Shown here piece by piece: positions 42,601 to 53,449 of a stretch of 64,000 nt of DNA. The number at the start of each line of letters is the position of its first letter. The stretch's first letter is position 1. The translations under genes and the position numbers were made by a program. Below the pieces are notes generated by a model. It was given only the letters and a program-made list of their open reading frames with translations, was not told the DNA's origin and searched no databases. Source of the DNA: Atherix ibis (Eukaryota > Arthropoda > Insecta > Diptera > Athericidae); the NCBI GenBank assembly GCA_958298945.1, contig OY282609.1:55834220-55898219 (forward strand), written 5' to 3'.

Positions 42601-45600
42601 AAAAAAAAAACGGAGAAGAGAAAATTTTTGTTATTATTCTCGAAATTTTCTTCCCATCAGCCATTTTTTGGTATTTATGTGAATTTATTGTTTTTATTAC
42701 TAATACTGCTAATGCAATCTGATGGATTCTCATATGTCCCTCTTCCTCCTATTATGGAAATAACTATCAAGATGAAACTGATTCTTCTGATATTCATCCA
42801 TGATGGTACAAAGATCATTGTTGAAATCCGTTTTTCTGGTCATACTCACTTCAATCTTATCGTCATCGTTCAGTTTCTTTCGAAATACGTAACCTCAACT
42901 CCTGATTTAACAAGACAAAAAATTATCCTGATATTCAATTCTTAAGCATTGCCTCTCTGGTGCCTGACCGTATCCGTTCAACTGCGTTACAAAATGTTTT
43001 TTTTTTTTTTGGTTCTATCATCTTTTTTTCACTATTCTTTTGTTTATATTCAAAATTTTACGCTTTTTTCATATAAGATTTTTATGCAGTTACCAAAAAT
43101 TTCAAATGACATCTTTCAAAAGTGCTCACATAAATAAATGTTAAAAATTTCGATTCGTAAAATTCTTCAGACAAAATAAACTCCACTTTTTTCGGATGTT
43201 ATTTACTGCGTGACTTTAGAGTATAACGGCTTCGGTGCTTTTTCTGTCCAATATCAACAAACAAGAAATCATCAAAGTACCTGATAGGGAGGGGTGAGAG
43301 TGTGTTTATTGAAAAAAAAAATTTTTAGACATTTTTTGAAAGTTTATAGCTAACTTGAATTTGATTTGGATTTAAAGTTTTTCTACATGTTGTTGGCATT
43401 TAATTTTGACTCTTGTTCTGATTATGACTATGATGGTGTTAGTAAAAAATTATTAACTAAACCTTCCAAAAACTAAACCAGTTAAAAGAAGTAGTGATGA
43501 GAAAAGTATGCGAGAAAATTGAATTCCTTTCTTTGATCCTGCTTCAAAATTTTTTAATGTGAACGAATTTTTTCGATGCAACAAAAACCCTTGTTGTGCG
43601 CTTACATTTTGTGTCGCCAATTATCTCAGAAAAGTATTAAGATTCTGTAGTAATTCCCGATTGTCAATGCTAAGTGCAGAATGGAATTTTTTTTTTATTT
43701 GAAATGATTTTTCTTACTCTTTTATAAAACAATCTTTAATCATATCCAAAATAGGAATAGTAGTGAATAATGATGATTAAATATTCTATAATGGAATTAT
43801 GGTATCCAGAGCTCGTACATTATTGGAATTTAGTTAGTTGGACAAAAAAATATTACTTGTCATCCATCAGTGGTGGCGACTGTCTGACTCAATTACATTT
43901 TTAGGCAGCCTATTTTCTTGCCTTACCTATCCATAGTGTACCTTAACAGTGGTCTACCATAGAAGAGAAGAGGTCTTGATCCAATGAGTAGCTAATATAA
44001 TAAAATCGGCGTGATGCTATTATCCATATTCGCATATGTAATATTACAAAACAGATAATCACGTACAATGTATCTTCGTCCATTTTAAGATTGTTTAAGC
44101 GCCACAATTATACTCTGACGCGTCGATTCGGTATCACTTTTTTTTTTCTGACACTCGTTCGTGTCCGATGATTTTCCCTACATCATTTTATATGAAAATT
44201 TCCCTTTTCTTCATCTTCTATGGTTTAGCTATTTTTATTTTTCCTTATTTTCCCTAAGATCAGTTCTCGTCGTCTGATCTTCTTGTGTTTTAACGAAATA
44301 TTGGGTACATTCATCGACAAGTCCATAGATGATGATGGTGTGTACGAGTATATGTCACGTAAGAGTAAGAATTCCCAATTGATCTCATCTTGGAATAATC
44401 ATGATCGCGAGCACCTTGATCACCCTACGCATTCTAGGTTTATATAGTGTCAGTCCGACTGGGTGACAATAAACGGTCTTTATGGGGACGAGTAGCTGTT
44501 TCTTCATTGTCGGCGATGCGATCGGAATGGTTGAAGTAGAATCGATAGTTGTGATTGCTGATCGATAATAGGGTCGGGCAGAAAGCTATTCAAGTCTTGA
44601 TTATGCACTAACTTATATCGTCGTTCGTTTTTACGAGTATGTTTCTCCACAAATTCTACTATAGGTGATATTGTAGAATTTGGCAGACAGAATAAACTAT
44701 GCAAGATAGTCGTCAGTAAGTGGCGGTAAAACTGTAGAAATCTATCATAATAATGCGAATAGTTACTTAGATTAGTTGTATAGTTTATCAACTAGCTAAC
44801 TTGGCTATAAGTATGTATTTACGTATATAAGAATAGTTGGCTGGTTTTATCCGGTTAACTAGTTAACTAGTTATCTGGTTAGGTGGTAATACAGAATTGT
44901 CCAGTTCCTTTGAGACGTGATGCATTTCGCATTCAGGTACGGTGATCTCAGTAACATGATCGGTATTTGATTGTTATGGCAAGCGCAAAGACTAAAACAA
45001 GAACTTAAGGTGACATGTGCCGCTAAATGGCATAAAGAATGCGTGTGGCATAGTTTCGTTTTTGCTCTTTTCATTTTTATAATTTTCTGACGTATTTTTT
45101 ATTGTTGTGTTTTTTTTTTATAACTAACCAAAAAGGTTTAGTGCGTTCATACGCAACCAGCAGAAATCGAATCGAATCGAATTGAATCTAATAGTATCGT
45201 AATGTATTGAATGGTATCGGAAGCTATTATATCGTATCATACAGGAGTATCGTGGAAAATACTTGGTTAATGTGCTTTATCTATCAATACTCCGGGTACT
45301 CATTGTGTAGATTCTCTAGATGCTAGTTAGTCAGCCACATTACAGTCAGAGTCAGTATTTCAACTGATGGCATTCCTTGAAAAATTCCTACAAGTATGGA
45401 GATGATAATAATAACTTATTGCTGAATCTATCCTTATACATTTTTAAATAGCCAGAACTCTACAGAAGTTTTAATTTACGTTTACTTGAAAGAACCATCC
45501 ATATTTGACTCATATAATATTAACACATTCTCTTTCAAGATCACATTCCATATCAATTGTAAATTATAATTGTCTCAATATTTCTCATAATTGAAATTGA

Positions 45601-48600
45601 AGAAATTTTTACCTTAATTAATAAATTAATAGATTTATTACTATCATATTTTATTACCACTGAATAGTTTTCTTTATTTCAATACTTAAAAATAATAAAA
45701 GAATTTGTTTGAAACAGCTATTTTTGCTCACAATAATTACTAAGTAAAACGATACTTATTTGAGCTTATTGTATAACTTAATTCCAAATTTTACTCTCCT
45801 TAGATAATCACAATGATACGCTATAGGTTTGGATTCTAATTGAAGAATATTTCAATTACAACAAAATTGGTAAAAAATTAGCAAACTCAAGTGAGCAAAA
45901 ATGTCATTTTTGCAGAAATTCCACAAAAAAAGATATTTTGGTCACATAGTCTTGATTATTTTGAGTACAAATCTCAAAAAAATTATTTTAAAAATTAAAA
46001 ATGCTCTTGAAAGCGCACTTTAGAGGCAATTAATTTATTTATATATCTTAATGTTAACTATTATATCCCCACATTTTACAAAGAAATTGCTCAGTCAATT
46101 TTTTTTTGTGCCGACGGCATTTCAAATTTTTATAATAACCTCAAAAATAGTTAAGTAAATTTAAGTTTTTTCTGTTTTTCTTTAAAGTGAAATTAAGAAG
46201 AAAAAATACGCTAAAAAAGGTTAACGTAATTTAATTTAAACATGCTAATTGGACATTTTATGCTCTATTATATGAAATATACAAAAAAAATTGTATTTTT
46301 CCATATATTTCTAATATGGGAAAAAAATGAAATACCAAAAATTCAACTAAACTAATCGAATCGAAAACTAAATATTGACAAATAGAGCTCACTCATAGTT
46401 CAATATTTAAATAGAAATATTCAATATGTCGGTGACTTGGAAACATATCATCAATATCGTCGGCTTTCCATTTTCTTTTAAAATACACTTCGTGGATTAA
46501 AAAGTGTTAAGTTTCCATAATGTACAATTGGTAAAAACCTTAATAGCCGTACTGTTTTATATCTCAAGTAGCAAGTAAGACCAGCAAATAAGTAATTTCA
46601 TAGCTTTACTACACTCAGTATATACTTCTTTGCAATAATGTTCACTGTTAAGCTAATATTTGCACGCCTAGTTTCCCACGTTCGGGACCACGCGAGCTAC
46701 CACTGGGATACGTAATTGGACCTACACTTTACATTATTTCAAATCGATTTCTTTTTGTAAAATGGGAATATAATTACTCGCTTTAATATTTTATTCCTTC
46801 ATCTTATTTTGATGGGTATTTAATTAATTTTTCATCTGAACTGTTATAGTAATTTTAACTTAAACATTTTTTTTTATTCGATATTTATCAAATTTGACTA
46901 TAGTTATTCTTTATTGAAAATAATTCAACCTTAATAATTTATGTCTATACTGTAACAGATTGGATTGTTTTGAATTTTTTCTTTTATAATTTTTAGTTAT
47001 TGAAAAACGTTTTTTTTTTATTTTTATAAAATCTTAACAATAAAGCAAGAATAGACTTTATAAAATAATTTAAAGTTCTTTTCATAGTGGACTACCACAT
47101 TTACACCTAAGAAATTAGGTTTGAACTGCATCTAATAATATTTTAAATGATCCGGTTTGTTTTATTAATTTTTATTTATATAATTTTGAGTATTTATAGT
47201 ATATTTTGTTCCAATTTAGAGAATTATTAGTAAAATTGTTTATTGTTAATTTTGTAATTAAAAATAATAAATTGTTTTCTTAACTTCCAAGTTGCCCGGT
47301 GTTTTTTTTTTAATTTTTAGAAAAGAATTAATATTTTTTTAATAGAGAAATTATCGATTTTTTATAATTAAAAATATTAAAATCTTAAAAATTAATACGA
47401 AATAATTTATTTTTACAATAAAAAACTATTTTTTAATTGAAACAATTTCGATCTGAATTTAAAATAATAAATTATTGAAAAGTCAATAATTGATATATGC
47501 AATTAGTTACCATTTAAATCGTTTAAATTATTCTTACAGCAGTATATGCAAATTATGTCAGTTTTAATTGCATTTATGAGAACTAAGAAAAAAGCTTTAA
47601 TAGGTGTGACCACCCATAATGTCAGTTTTGTATAAAACTTTGTCGATTTGCACCTGCAATTTGATAAATATCTTATTGCCATTTTTTTTTATATTTAAAG
47701 TCATTTTGTTTTTAATTCTGATTTTTCCTTTCAATTTTATTGTATGTTATACAAAATTAACAATTTAATAAAGAAGATACATGGGAAATATTTTGTTGGG
47801 AATATATTATACAGTTTTATTCAGAGACAGTGGAGAAAAAGGCGTCAATTTGGAGCTGTCATCACTCGATTTATTTTTGAATTTTTCTTCCAAATATATT
47901 TTTTACATTAAGAATTGTTGAAAAGTTACATAAAAACAAAACCTAATTGTGGTTTTTTTTTTAACTAATTTGAAGTTTTCAAATGATTATGATTTATGGT
48001 GGGAACTTTTCCAAAGTTTTTTTTTATTATATAATGAGCTACTTTGATAGCCGTTTGTAATCATTTTGTTATGCCAATCGTAATTATAATTATTTAACTA
48101 AGAAAATGCTTGCAAATTATGTGCGTACATTCTCAGTCGAAAGTATATTAAATATAATGAAAGACACATAAAAGCTGATTGCTTTGGATGTAATAATATT
48201 TATGGGAAGAAATCTTAAAAATATAACTGGGACCTGATTTTTTCTGCTTTCCGTCTCCATTTCCTTTCCGTCTTTCTTAAATTTTTAGTATGAAATTTAA
48301 TGAGCCTTATAAAATTGTATGTTACGGAATAAAGCTTATAAATTTTACGGAAATAGCGGAAATGAGGTAGTTTTGTTGTTAAAGATTGTGTAAACCACCA
48401 ATGTGAGCAAATATATTTCTTTGGGTTTATTTTATTTCAATGTCATTAAATTTTATTTAAAAAAAATACGTTCTTTTAAAGATATTTTAATAAAAAAAAA
48501 ACAATTTTAATTGGTAGGATTTTTAGGCAAGAAAATATACTATTTAATTTGGATATGAATTTTGAACTAAACTTGGCACTCCAATTTGTATGTACTTGCA

Positions 48601-51600
48601 AAAATTTTATTTAAAATCACTAAAAATTTAATTCGAAATTTCTTTATCTTTTCGAAAAATTTATTATAGTTTATTTCGTTATTATTACAATATTATTATT
48701 GGTATTGTTGTTGATTTCTTAATTGCAACCTCCATTTTCTAGAATTAATTTGTTCTGCTGGTATTTTGCAGGATAATTTCTCAATGATTTAAACAAACGC
48801 TTTTTTCACCTGTGTTTGTATACTGAAAACACTATAAGTGCTGGTTTGTAGGAGCTTTTTTGAAGCCAAACACATTATAGAAAAACTTACGACAATTTAT
48901 TATAATCATCAATGCATCTTTTGTATATGTTCCGATATAATTGGAATGGTATCTATATTTGGGCAATAAATATGTCTCCATAGTAGTTTGTGGTTTATGT
49001 TTTGCTTTGACGACGGTATTCAAGTAATATTTTTAGGCGCCATCAACACTTTTGTAATCCATCAAAATTGGACATTTTATGTTTGCTTATAGTTTCCATA
49101 TTATGAATATGTAAATTATTTTTAATATCTATTGACATTATTGTATGATAAATTATGTGAAAATTTTCGGAAAAAATATCTCTTGGTACAGTTATTGAGA
49201 ATTTTTTCTGGGCTCATTCTCTCGTAGGTAAAAATAAAGAATATTTTCAAAAGGCTTTGTATTATTTTTTTCTACTGTTATAACTAATTTTCAGTTAAGG
49301 TGGGCATTTTTTGTCAAACATTTCTACCGAAATAAATTTTTGAAAAATTTTATTTTGATTGTAAACTTGATGAATTTTTAGGATATTTTTAATATGTTTA
49401 AACCGGATCATAAGAGTTATGGTATTTTCGTCGAAATATTTCATAAATTTAGAGTATTCCTTATTATTTTTTCATATTCTATAAAAAGCAACAGTTTTCC
49501 TCTTAAAGTTATTCAATAATTATTTATTTTTAATGTCCTTATTTAAAAGATAATCTTTAAATATAAAATAAAAATTAAGCTAGGACTTTGAATCGCCGTA
49601 TTACTTTCATATAAGATGATTTATAAGAAAAATATAATATTTGGTAGATATATAAAAAAATAATTTTTTTTTTGCATATCAATAGAAAGCGGAAAAGTTC
49701 AAAAAAAATATCGACTGCAATTATTCAGTGACCTTTTTACTAGAGTACTTTCGATTTCACTATTCTTACACCAATTCTATTATAAAATTTTTAAACGAAA
49801 GTGTTTACTCTTCTGTTCAATAAAAAATATGTATACCAAAAGCATTGATATTATAAAATTTTAATATTAGTAATAAAAAATAATTTGATACTAGAATATT
49901 TTGTTATCTTAGAAAATATCGTGTTTAAGATAAACAATCTAAACTAGAAAGATTAACCAGAACTTTCTAATTCAAATCATAAAAAAAAAACACAAAATAT
50001 AAAACTCTAATCGACAAAAAAAAAAAAAAATGATAGTAGTTAGTTTTTTGAAAATCAGAAACGCTAAAATCTAAAAAAATCTTTGATTTCAACTACTCTA
50101 ATTATTGTTACCAATTAAAAAAGGGATAATCGTTAATGGCTTTTGCTAAATTTTGTTCTAAAAGGATTTAACGATATTGTAGGGATATTTTTTAAATAAA
50201 TTTTTGTAACAGATTTTATTGCACAATCTTAAAATAAAAGCATAATAATTTCTTGTAAAACTACTATTGACACCCGTGAACCTAGAATTGGACTCATCCC
50301 TTCGTCTGTTTCGTTTTCATATTTTTTCTTCTTCTATATTGTAGGTGTATTTTGAGACTTATTGATTTGAAACTATCTAAACTTAGAGCAACATTTCTAC
50401 AAGTATTATGTAATCATACATACAACGAGACACCTATCATCGTCGTTATCATCGTAAGGTAATTAAGTCGTAAAAATGAGGTTTTATGATCAGTTTCGGC
50501 TTTGATTTTTTCCCTGCATTGCAATATGGAGTATGGTCGGGTTGGGCTTTTCTGTTTCTTTTCAATTTATAAAAATTTACTAATGAATATAAGAAAACTG
50601 TGTTTTTTTTATTTAAAAAAAAAGCTATTAAAATGGAAACTTGATTAAAAAATTTAAATGAATAGAATCGATGAAAACATTGAGAATGCCTTGAATTAGA
50701 TTTTCTATAAATAAAAGTTAGAAGATGATAATTTGAGTTTGACTACCATTTTCAACAGTTTAAGAAAACTCAATCAAGAATCAATAAATTAACTAACAAT
50801 TTGTACAAAATTCTGTAGAATTTTCTATTATATTTTTAATAGAATTTTTTTTTGTTCTTAGTTTAAAAAACAATTTTAATAATTTCCCAAGACTTTAGGG
50901 ATAAGGTCCAATTAATTGTTTTCCGAAGAAATCAAGGATGTTATTTATATTTTTTTGAACATTTTCTAACTTTTTATTTTGCATTTTGTAAGCGTTTTAG
51001 CTCCCAGTTATTGAATTTTAGGTGCGCTCTGTTAAAATAATTTCATTTCTATGGCCTAAATAGGGCTGGTTCATATTTTAAATTTTTTTTTAAAAATATT
51101 TTTGAAATCCTTTTATTTTATACACGACGTTAGTTATGAATTTTTATTTTAGAAGACAATTAATGGTATTCTGTTTATATTTGTGTTCTTTATCCTTATA
51201 GTCTCTGCGATTTTTGGAGTTATTATTTTTTTTAAATTTGGATGATTTTATTGTTTGTTTTTAAAAAAAGTATTGTTATCCAATTAATTTTTGTCCTTTA
51301 TAAGAAGTTTAAGAAAATTTTCACAGTATCCTATTCTATTATTTGAAAAAGATTCTCTTCCTGTTTTTGTTGTATCAATAGAAAAATCGAACCAAATATT
51401 TTATAATTTTATCAAGGATGATAAGATCTTAATATTATATATAATAAAAACAAAATATTTAAAAATCATTCGAATCAATTAAAAATGATCAAGGATAATA
51501 AATATACAAAATCCACAAATTATAAATATACACATTTGCAGAAATTTGAAAAAACTTCTAATTAAAATTTATTAAAACATAATAGAATAAAGTATAATTA

Positions 51601-51752
51601 AAAAATGTAATAGATTGATATAAAAATGTAACAATATTTAAAACGTACCACCACATTGATCCACGTCCACGTCCAGGTTTTTGTTTACTTTCAACCTCAG
51701 AGCATGTGCACAATGCTATTAAGCATACAAAAATGTAAACTGATAAATCCAT
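12302..51752 (-). CDS. wg: wingless (Wnt1) secreted signalling glycoprotein, five coding exons
   Basis: CDS is complement(join(12302..12608,12825..13234,19141..19439,35097..35359,51649..51752)), 1383 nt, 460 residues plus TAA stop. All four introns are GT-AG and phases close exactly. Wnt1 is secreted and signals through Frizzled and Arrow/LRP6 to Armadillo/beta-catenin. Seen: a hydrophobic signal peptide (about residues 1-17), a Wnt core from about residue 36, the acylation motif CHGMSGSC with the expected palmitoleoylated Ser at 238, sequons at N103 (NCST) and N406 (NDTS), and a cysteine-rich C-terminal domain (360-460) ending HTCL. The linker at about 277-359 is rich in Gly, Asn, Ser, His, Arg and Lys and differs from the D. 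melanogaster insert. Drosophila Wg is 468 residues. The start is the ATG at 51752 with A at -3; an upstream in-frame TTG at 51770 is not a likely start. Identity is near certain; transcript ends are not seen. Confidence 0.97.
12609..12824 (-). other. wg: wg intron 4
   Basis: This 216-bp GT-AG intron is AT-rich with no inserted element. It is the only short intron of the gene in this window. Confidence 0.9.
12825..13234 (-). CDS. wg: wg coding exon 4 (acylation motif and variable linker)
   Basis: The exon encodes residues 223-358 plus two bases of R359. The first part ([19 protein letters not shown], then [13 protein letters not shown]) carries the Wnt acylation serine S238 and invariant cysteines. 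From about residue 277 it becomes a low-complexity linker: Gly/Asn/Ser-rich to about 320, then His/Asn-rich, then a basic [19 protein letters not shown] stretch. The acceptor is TTAATTACAG|CATG and the donor AACAG|GTAAGC, phase 2. The linker keeps the reading frame and lies where Drosophila Wg has its own Wg-specific insert, so I take it as exonic and real. Confidence 0.95.
13235..19140 (-). other. wg: wg intron 3
   Basis: This AT-rich intron of about 5.9 kb holds a degenerate DUF4817-type transposase remnant at 18211-18660 on the opposite strand. Apart from that remnant I see only homopolymer runs and short ATT-type microsatellite stretches (for example near 16586-16601). Confidence 0.85.
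18211..18660 (+). pseudogene. DUF4817-type DDE transposase relic (N-terminal HTH half)
   Basis: From the ATG at 18211: MERYT, stop, [20 protein letters not shown], then a one-base loss, then [20 protein letters not shown] and, further on, [20 protein letters not shown] and [18 protein letters not shown]. This matches the helix-turn-helix (DUF4817) N-terminus common to insect IS630/Tc1-like transposases. The catalytic half is not recognisable beyond about 18650 and no terminal repeats are seen. It lies in wg intron 3, antisense to wg. Lesions: one stop, at least one frameshift and 3' loss. Confidence 0.7.
19141..19439 (-). CDS. wg: wg coding exon 3
   Basis: The exon encodes the end of G123 to A222. 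It opens [20 protein letters not shown], a highly conserved Wnt1 segment, and contains [16 protein letters not shown], the motif [18 protein letters not shown] and the end [16 protein letters not shown]. The acceptor is TTTTTTAAAG|GT and the donor GCT|GTAAGT, phase 0. There are no internal stops and residue-by-residue agreement with the family is strong. Confidence 0.97.
22115..22154. repeat. imperfect inverted repeat around TAACGATAC
   Basis: ATGTATAACGATAC on the left faces GTATCGTTACAT on the right, an inverted pair apart from a two-base bulge. The loop is rich in alternating GTATGTAC. Confidence 0.6.
23029..23054. repeat. AT-rich palindrome
   Basis: A 12-bp arm ATTAATTTCTTA is followed by a 2-base spacer and its exact reverse complement. 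It lies in wg intron 2 and has no evident role. Confidence 0.7.
23400..24100 (+). pseudogene. LINE (jockey-type non-LTR) ORF2 relic, RNase H and C-terminal part
   Basis: Scattered frames give [20 protein letters not shown], typical of the RNase H DSQAA motif of arthropod non-LTR elements, then [27 protein letters not shown] (the place of NEKADLLAR), [12 protein letters not shown], and [14 protein letters not shown] resembling the C-terminal HILxxCP segment, then [12 protein letters not shown]. There are many stops and frameshifts. No 5' part, poly(A) tail or target duplication could be defined, so the boundaries are approximate. It lies in wg intron 2. Confidence 0.55.
25822..26046 (+). CDS. 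hypothetical small ORF, possible tail-anchored protein
   Basis: ATG-started ORF of 74 codons inside wg intron 2, on the opposite strand. The first part is acidic and mixed in composition ([20 protein letters not shown]), the middle is Lys-rich (about residues 37-51) and the C-terminus is a hydrophobic segment [15 protein letters not shown] that could be a membrane anchor. I recognise no family. A/T-rich codons match the surrounding noncoding DNA, so it may be a chance ORF; the charged composition is the only argument for it. Confidence 0.2.
   Translation: MDFTINTNYTSENVDKYLPIEDVKNKEELFIIPFEEKKIKKISVRKKKYERRPFSVQYFVSQLIFFVLTILVIK
28640..29050 (+). pseudogene. possible second LINE RNase H relic
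   Basis: Frames contain [20 protein letters not shown], comparable to the VWSCxxxL...VxLxWVPGH part of non-LTR RNase H domains, and further on [20 protein letters not shown], comparable to the downstream LLxGxCRL segment. The similarity is weak and by eye only; frames are broken throughout. The stretch is less AT-rich than its surroundings, consistent with an inserted sequence. Confidence 0.28.
31515..32661 (+). mobile_element. mariner family A (irritans-like) copy 2, in wg intron 2
   Basis: TA at 31513-31514 and 32662-32663 flank the element. The left TIR begins CAAGGGTCGTTCAATAAGTC (one change from CGAGGG); the right end is intact. Length 1147 bp. It carries deletions at the N-terminal coding part and about 65 bp near the 3' end, where GAAAAACAG jumps to the T-run. 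It is inserted antisense to wg between exons 2 and 3. Confidence 0.93.
31664..32640 (+). pseudogene. family A mariner transposase, copy 2 (broken)
   Basis: It starts [20 protein letters not shown], then a deletion, [12 protein letters not shown], and a second deletion with frameshift. The HTH part resumes at [20 protein letters not shown], followed by VTVDETW. A one-base loss after KGERA and another in the poly-A/Lys stretch before the HQDNARVHT motif change frame twice. [12 protein letters not shown] follows and the C-terminus is cut after LDGIKILEK. All three catalytic Asp codons survive but in different frames. Confidence 0.88.
35097..35359 (-). CDS. wg: wg coding exon 2
   Basis: The exon encodes residues 35-122 plus one base. 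It begins [10 protein letters not shown] right after the split Trp and includes the segment [15 protein letters not shown], the cysteine-bearing [14 protein letters not shown] with the N-glycosylation site at N103, and ends FGKIVDRG. The acceptor is TTTTTCCAG|GGG and the donor CGAG|GTAAGT, phase 1. The stretch between N45 and Y55 (ISPLTTGIT) is several residues longer than I recall for Drosophila. Confidence 0.96.
35097..35484 (-). other. wg: exon 2 open frame extends into intron 1
   Basis: The reading frame of exon 2 stays open upstream of the acceptor to 35484, but the family match stops exactly at [10 protein letters not shown] (35359) next to a TTTTTCCAG acceptor. The upstream residues are intronic, not coding. 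Confidence 0.8.
38941..38993. repeat. 27-bp tandem duplication
   Basis: Unit TATAAAAACAGGATTGTATT plus 7 bases, two copies with a few mismatches, in wg intron 1. The unit length is a multiple of three, which keeps an open frame on the minus strand, but that frame has no ATG upstream and no family match. Confidence 0.85.
41043..41951 (+). mobile_element. mariner family B copy 2, foldback form with ~198-bp inverted termini, in wg intron 1
   Basis: TA duplications at 41041-41042 and 41952-41953 flank a 909-bp element. The 5' arm is 41043-41240 and the 3' arm 41753-41951; they are reverse complements over essentially their whole length with scattered mismatches and end together at CGATTTTTGC. 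The outer 31 bases correspond to the ordinary TIR (CGAGGTCTGTTCAAAAAGTA in consensus form). The arms flank a truncated transposase of about 510 bp. An RNA from this locus, including wg intron 1, could fold into a hairpin nearly 200 bp long. Confidence 0.9.
41241..41752 (+). pseudogene. family B mariner transposase remnant, copy 2
   Basis: It begins at [14 protein letters not shown] with no HTH region before it, skips about 20 residues, then gives [20 protein letters not shown] (first catalytic Asp), [32 protein letters not shown], the second Asp in HHDNTPA and the third in [16 protein letters not shown], just before the rearranged junction. Frameshifts occur near 41420 and after HHDNTPA. Non-functional. 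Confidence 0.82.
44846..44882. repeat. short tandem GTTAACTA repeat
   Basis: Two to three degenerate units of GGTTAACTA create the 14-bp palindrome GTTAACTAGTTAAC. It lies in wg intron 1. No function can be assigned. Confidence 0.6.
51649..51752 (-). CDS. wg: wg coding exon 1 (signal peptide)
   Basis: The exon encodes residues 1-34 and two bases of W35. It starts [17 protein letters not shown], a hydrophobic secretion signal, followed by a basic stretch [13 protein letters not shown] that is typical of insect Wingless. The donor reads TG|GTACGT, phase 2. The context before the ATG is AAAAAATGG, favourable for initiation. The start matches the position known for Drosophila Wg. Confidence 0.95.
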
Positions 51753-51796
51753 TTTTTCTATCGTTAACAATTTATGTTATGTTTGAATATCTAATT

Positions 51797-51834
51797 TAAT
51801 CTGATTATATTAAGATTATTATATTTATTTATAT
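51797..51834 (-). promoter_or_regulatory. wg: candidate wg core promoter (TATA plus Inr-like)
   Basis: Minus-strand TATAAAT at 51833-51827 lies 31 bases upstream of the A of an Inr-like TCAGAT (51804-51799; one mismatch to TCAKTY). This would give a 5' UTR of about 50 nt before the ATG at 51752. No DPE is seen. In such AT-rich DNA TATA-like strings are common, so this is only a candidate; a promoter further upstream with a non-coding exon is equally possible. Confidence 0.25.
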
Positions 51835-52454
51835 GCGTGCATTTATTAGTATACCACGTATCTCTTGTATAGATGTGTAGCTGTGGAATGGTATAGATAT
51901 AGGTCTGGTTAAAAGGTATCGGTATTGATTAGATATTTGAATATTGAATATTAGCGATTGATCAATGAATCCAATAGGGAATTTCGTATTGAAAAGTGAA
52001 CATCACAAATCTCACGTCAATAAATAAGATACACCGAAGTATCGACTTATAATAGAATTGTCACTCGTATTGAAAATTTCTGTCGATTTTCTTTTCTTGG
52101 TCCACTTCACTAACCACAATCAACATAATCAATTAGCACCATTAACAAAACTTTACTATTGATTTTTCTATTATATGATTTTCGTTCCCTTTATCTTCTT
52201 TTTCGACTATATTATACAAGATATTATATTGTGAAAATAATCTTATTTACGAGGATTATTGTACATTGTTATGAGTATCTCTTAATTATGATACGAGCGA
52301 TTTTTATAATATATATTGTAATGATCCAAAAAGATAGATACTCATCGAAATTTACTTTTGTTTTTTGTTTTCCTGTATTTACGATTATTTCTCATAATCA
52401 ATTAAAGATGATATTGTTTAATTAAAGAACTTCTTTTATTTATTCTATGTTTAT

Positions 52455-52486
52455 AAACGGTTATCTTTTCTTAAAGATAACCGTTT
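52455..52486. repeat. perfect 14-bp hairpin upstream of wg
   Basis: AAACGGTTATCTTT (52455-52468), loop TCTT, and the exact reverse complement AAAGATAACCGTTT (52473-52486), about 700 bp upstream of the wg start codon. Each arm contains AGATAAC, which fits the GATA-factor core WGATAR in part, and AACCGTT. It could be a paired protein-binding site or a chance palindrome. Confidence 0.85.
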
Positions 52487-53449
52487 TCTAATTGTATAAA
52501 ACTTTTCGGAAAATTGAAATGAAGTAAAAAAATTTCTGTAAAAATTCGATATTGCTTTTTCTCTATTAAATTTTATGTTGTACTTTTATAATTACTAATG
52601 AAAGCAAACACTATGATTTTGATTAATAATTTTTAATTTTATAAATTTTCGTTTCATTTTTAATTTTTATTTTCTTCTTTTATAAAAATCAAAAAAACTT
52701 TTCACTTATAGTTATTGTTATGAAAAAATAGATAATTTCTTTTTTGGATCACTTTTGAAGAAAATAATAATTTTATTATTAAATTATTTTTACATTTTTA
52801 TAATTTTCACACTAAAATTAATTGCACAAAAAATAGTTCCCTTAAAAAAAATGTCTGGGAACATAAAAAATTCACCGGCAAATTTTATTTTTAAGAATCG
52901 TATTTGAAAAATACACAAAAAAATTGATTTTTTTTTTAATGAAAATCGATTGTTTTTCTAGTTTTTCACAAGGTAAATTTTAGAAAATTTTCTCATTTTT
53001 TCAATTATTACTATTTGAATTAAAAATCACCAGCACAAAAAAAAATTTTCTAATATTATTTCAATGATATTTTCGAAATAGTTTGGATAGAATTTCTATT
53101 TTTTACAATTATTATTAATTCTGATTAGTTAGATATAGTAATTCAGAATTATCCTGCTGATCCTTACAAGAGTGTAATGGATCTGTTCTCATTGATGGAA
53201 AAAAGTCAAGTCCTAATAATTGTTATCCGTCTCAGTGCTTCTGCTAAACTGAGTTCGTTTGGTTGTTTGTTGTGTTTTACCTTGTTGCAGTAAATTGGTT
53301 GTCTCCACCAACGACAGACAAGTAAACAACAACCGACACAATATAGAAAAACCAAAAACGAAAAGTAGCTGCAGCTCTATGGCTCTCTAAAGGTGGGCTA
53401 TTATCGCACCGGAGGTAAATGGCTGCGTAAAACAGTCGACTTCTCAATT

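Larger units (their letters stand above)
35360..51648 (-). other. wg: wg intron 1
   Basis: This intron of about 16.3 kb contains the foldback-type mariner derivative at 41043-41951, a 27-bp tandem duplication at 38941-38993, an unexplained ORF starting at an ATG at 39247 and a GTTAACTA-type tandem stretch near 44850-44880. The remainder (for example 45400-51600) is very AT-rich and I see nothing in it. Intron 1 of wg is a plausible place for enhancers, but no site can be assigned by eye. Confidence 0.85.

Noticed and set aside
42628..42945. + strand ORF of 105 codons
   Set aside because: The start is TTG and the composition is hydrophobic AT-derived sequence without a recognisable domain.
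51753..51770. Upstream in-frame start for wg at 51770
   Set aside because: The codon is TTG. The first ATG in frame is at 51752, has good context and matches the known Wg N-terminus.
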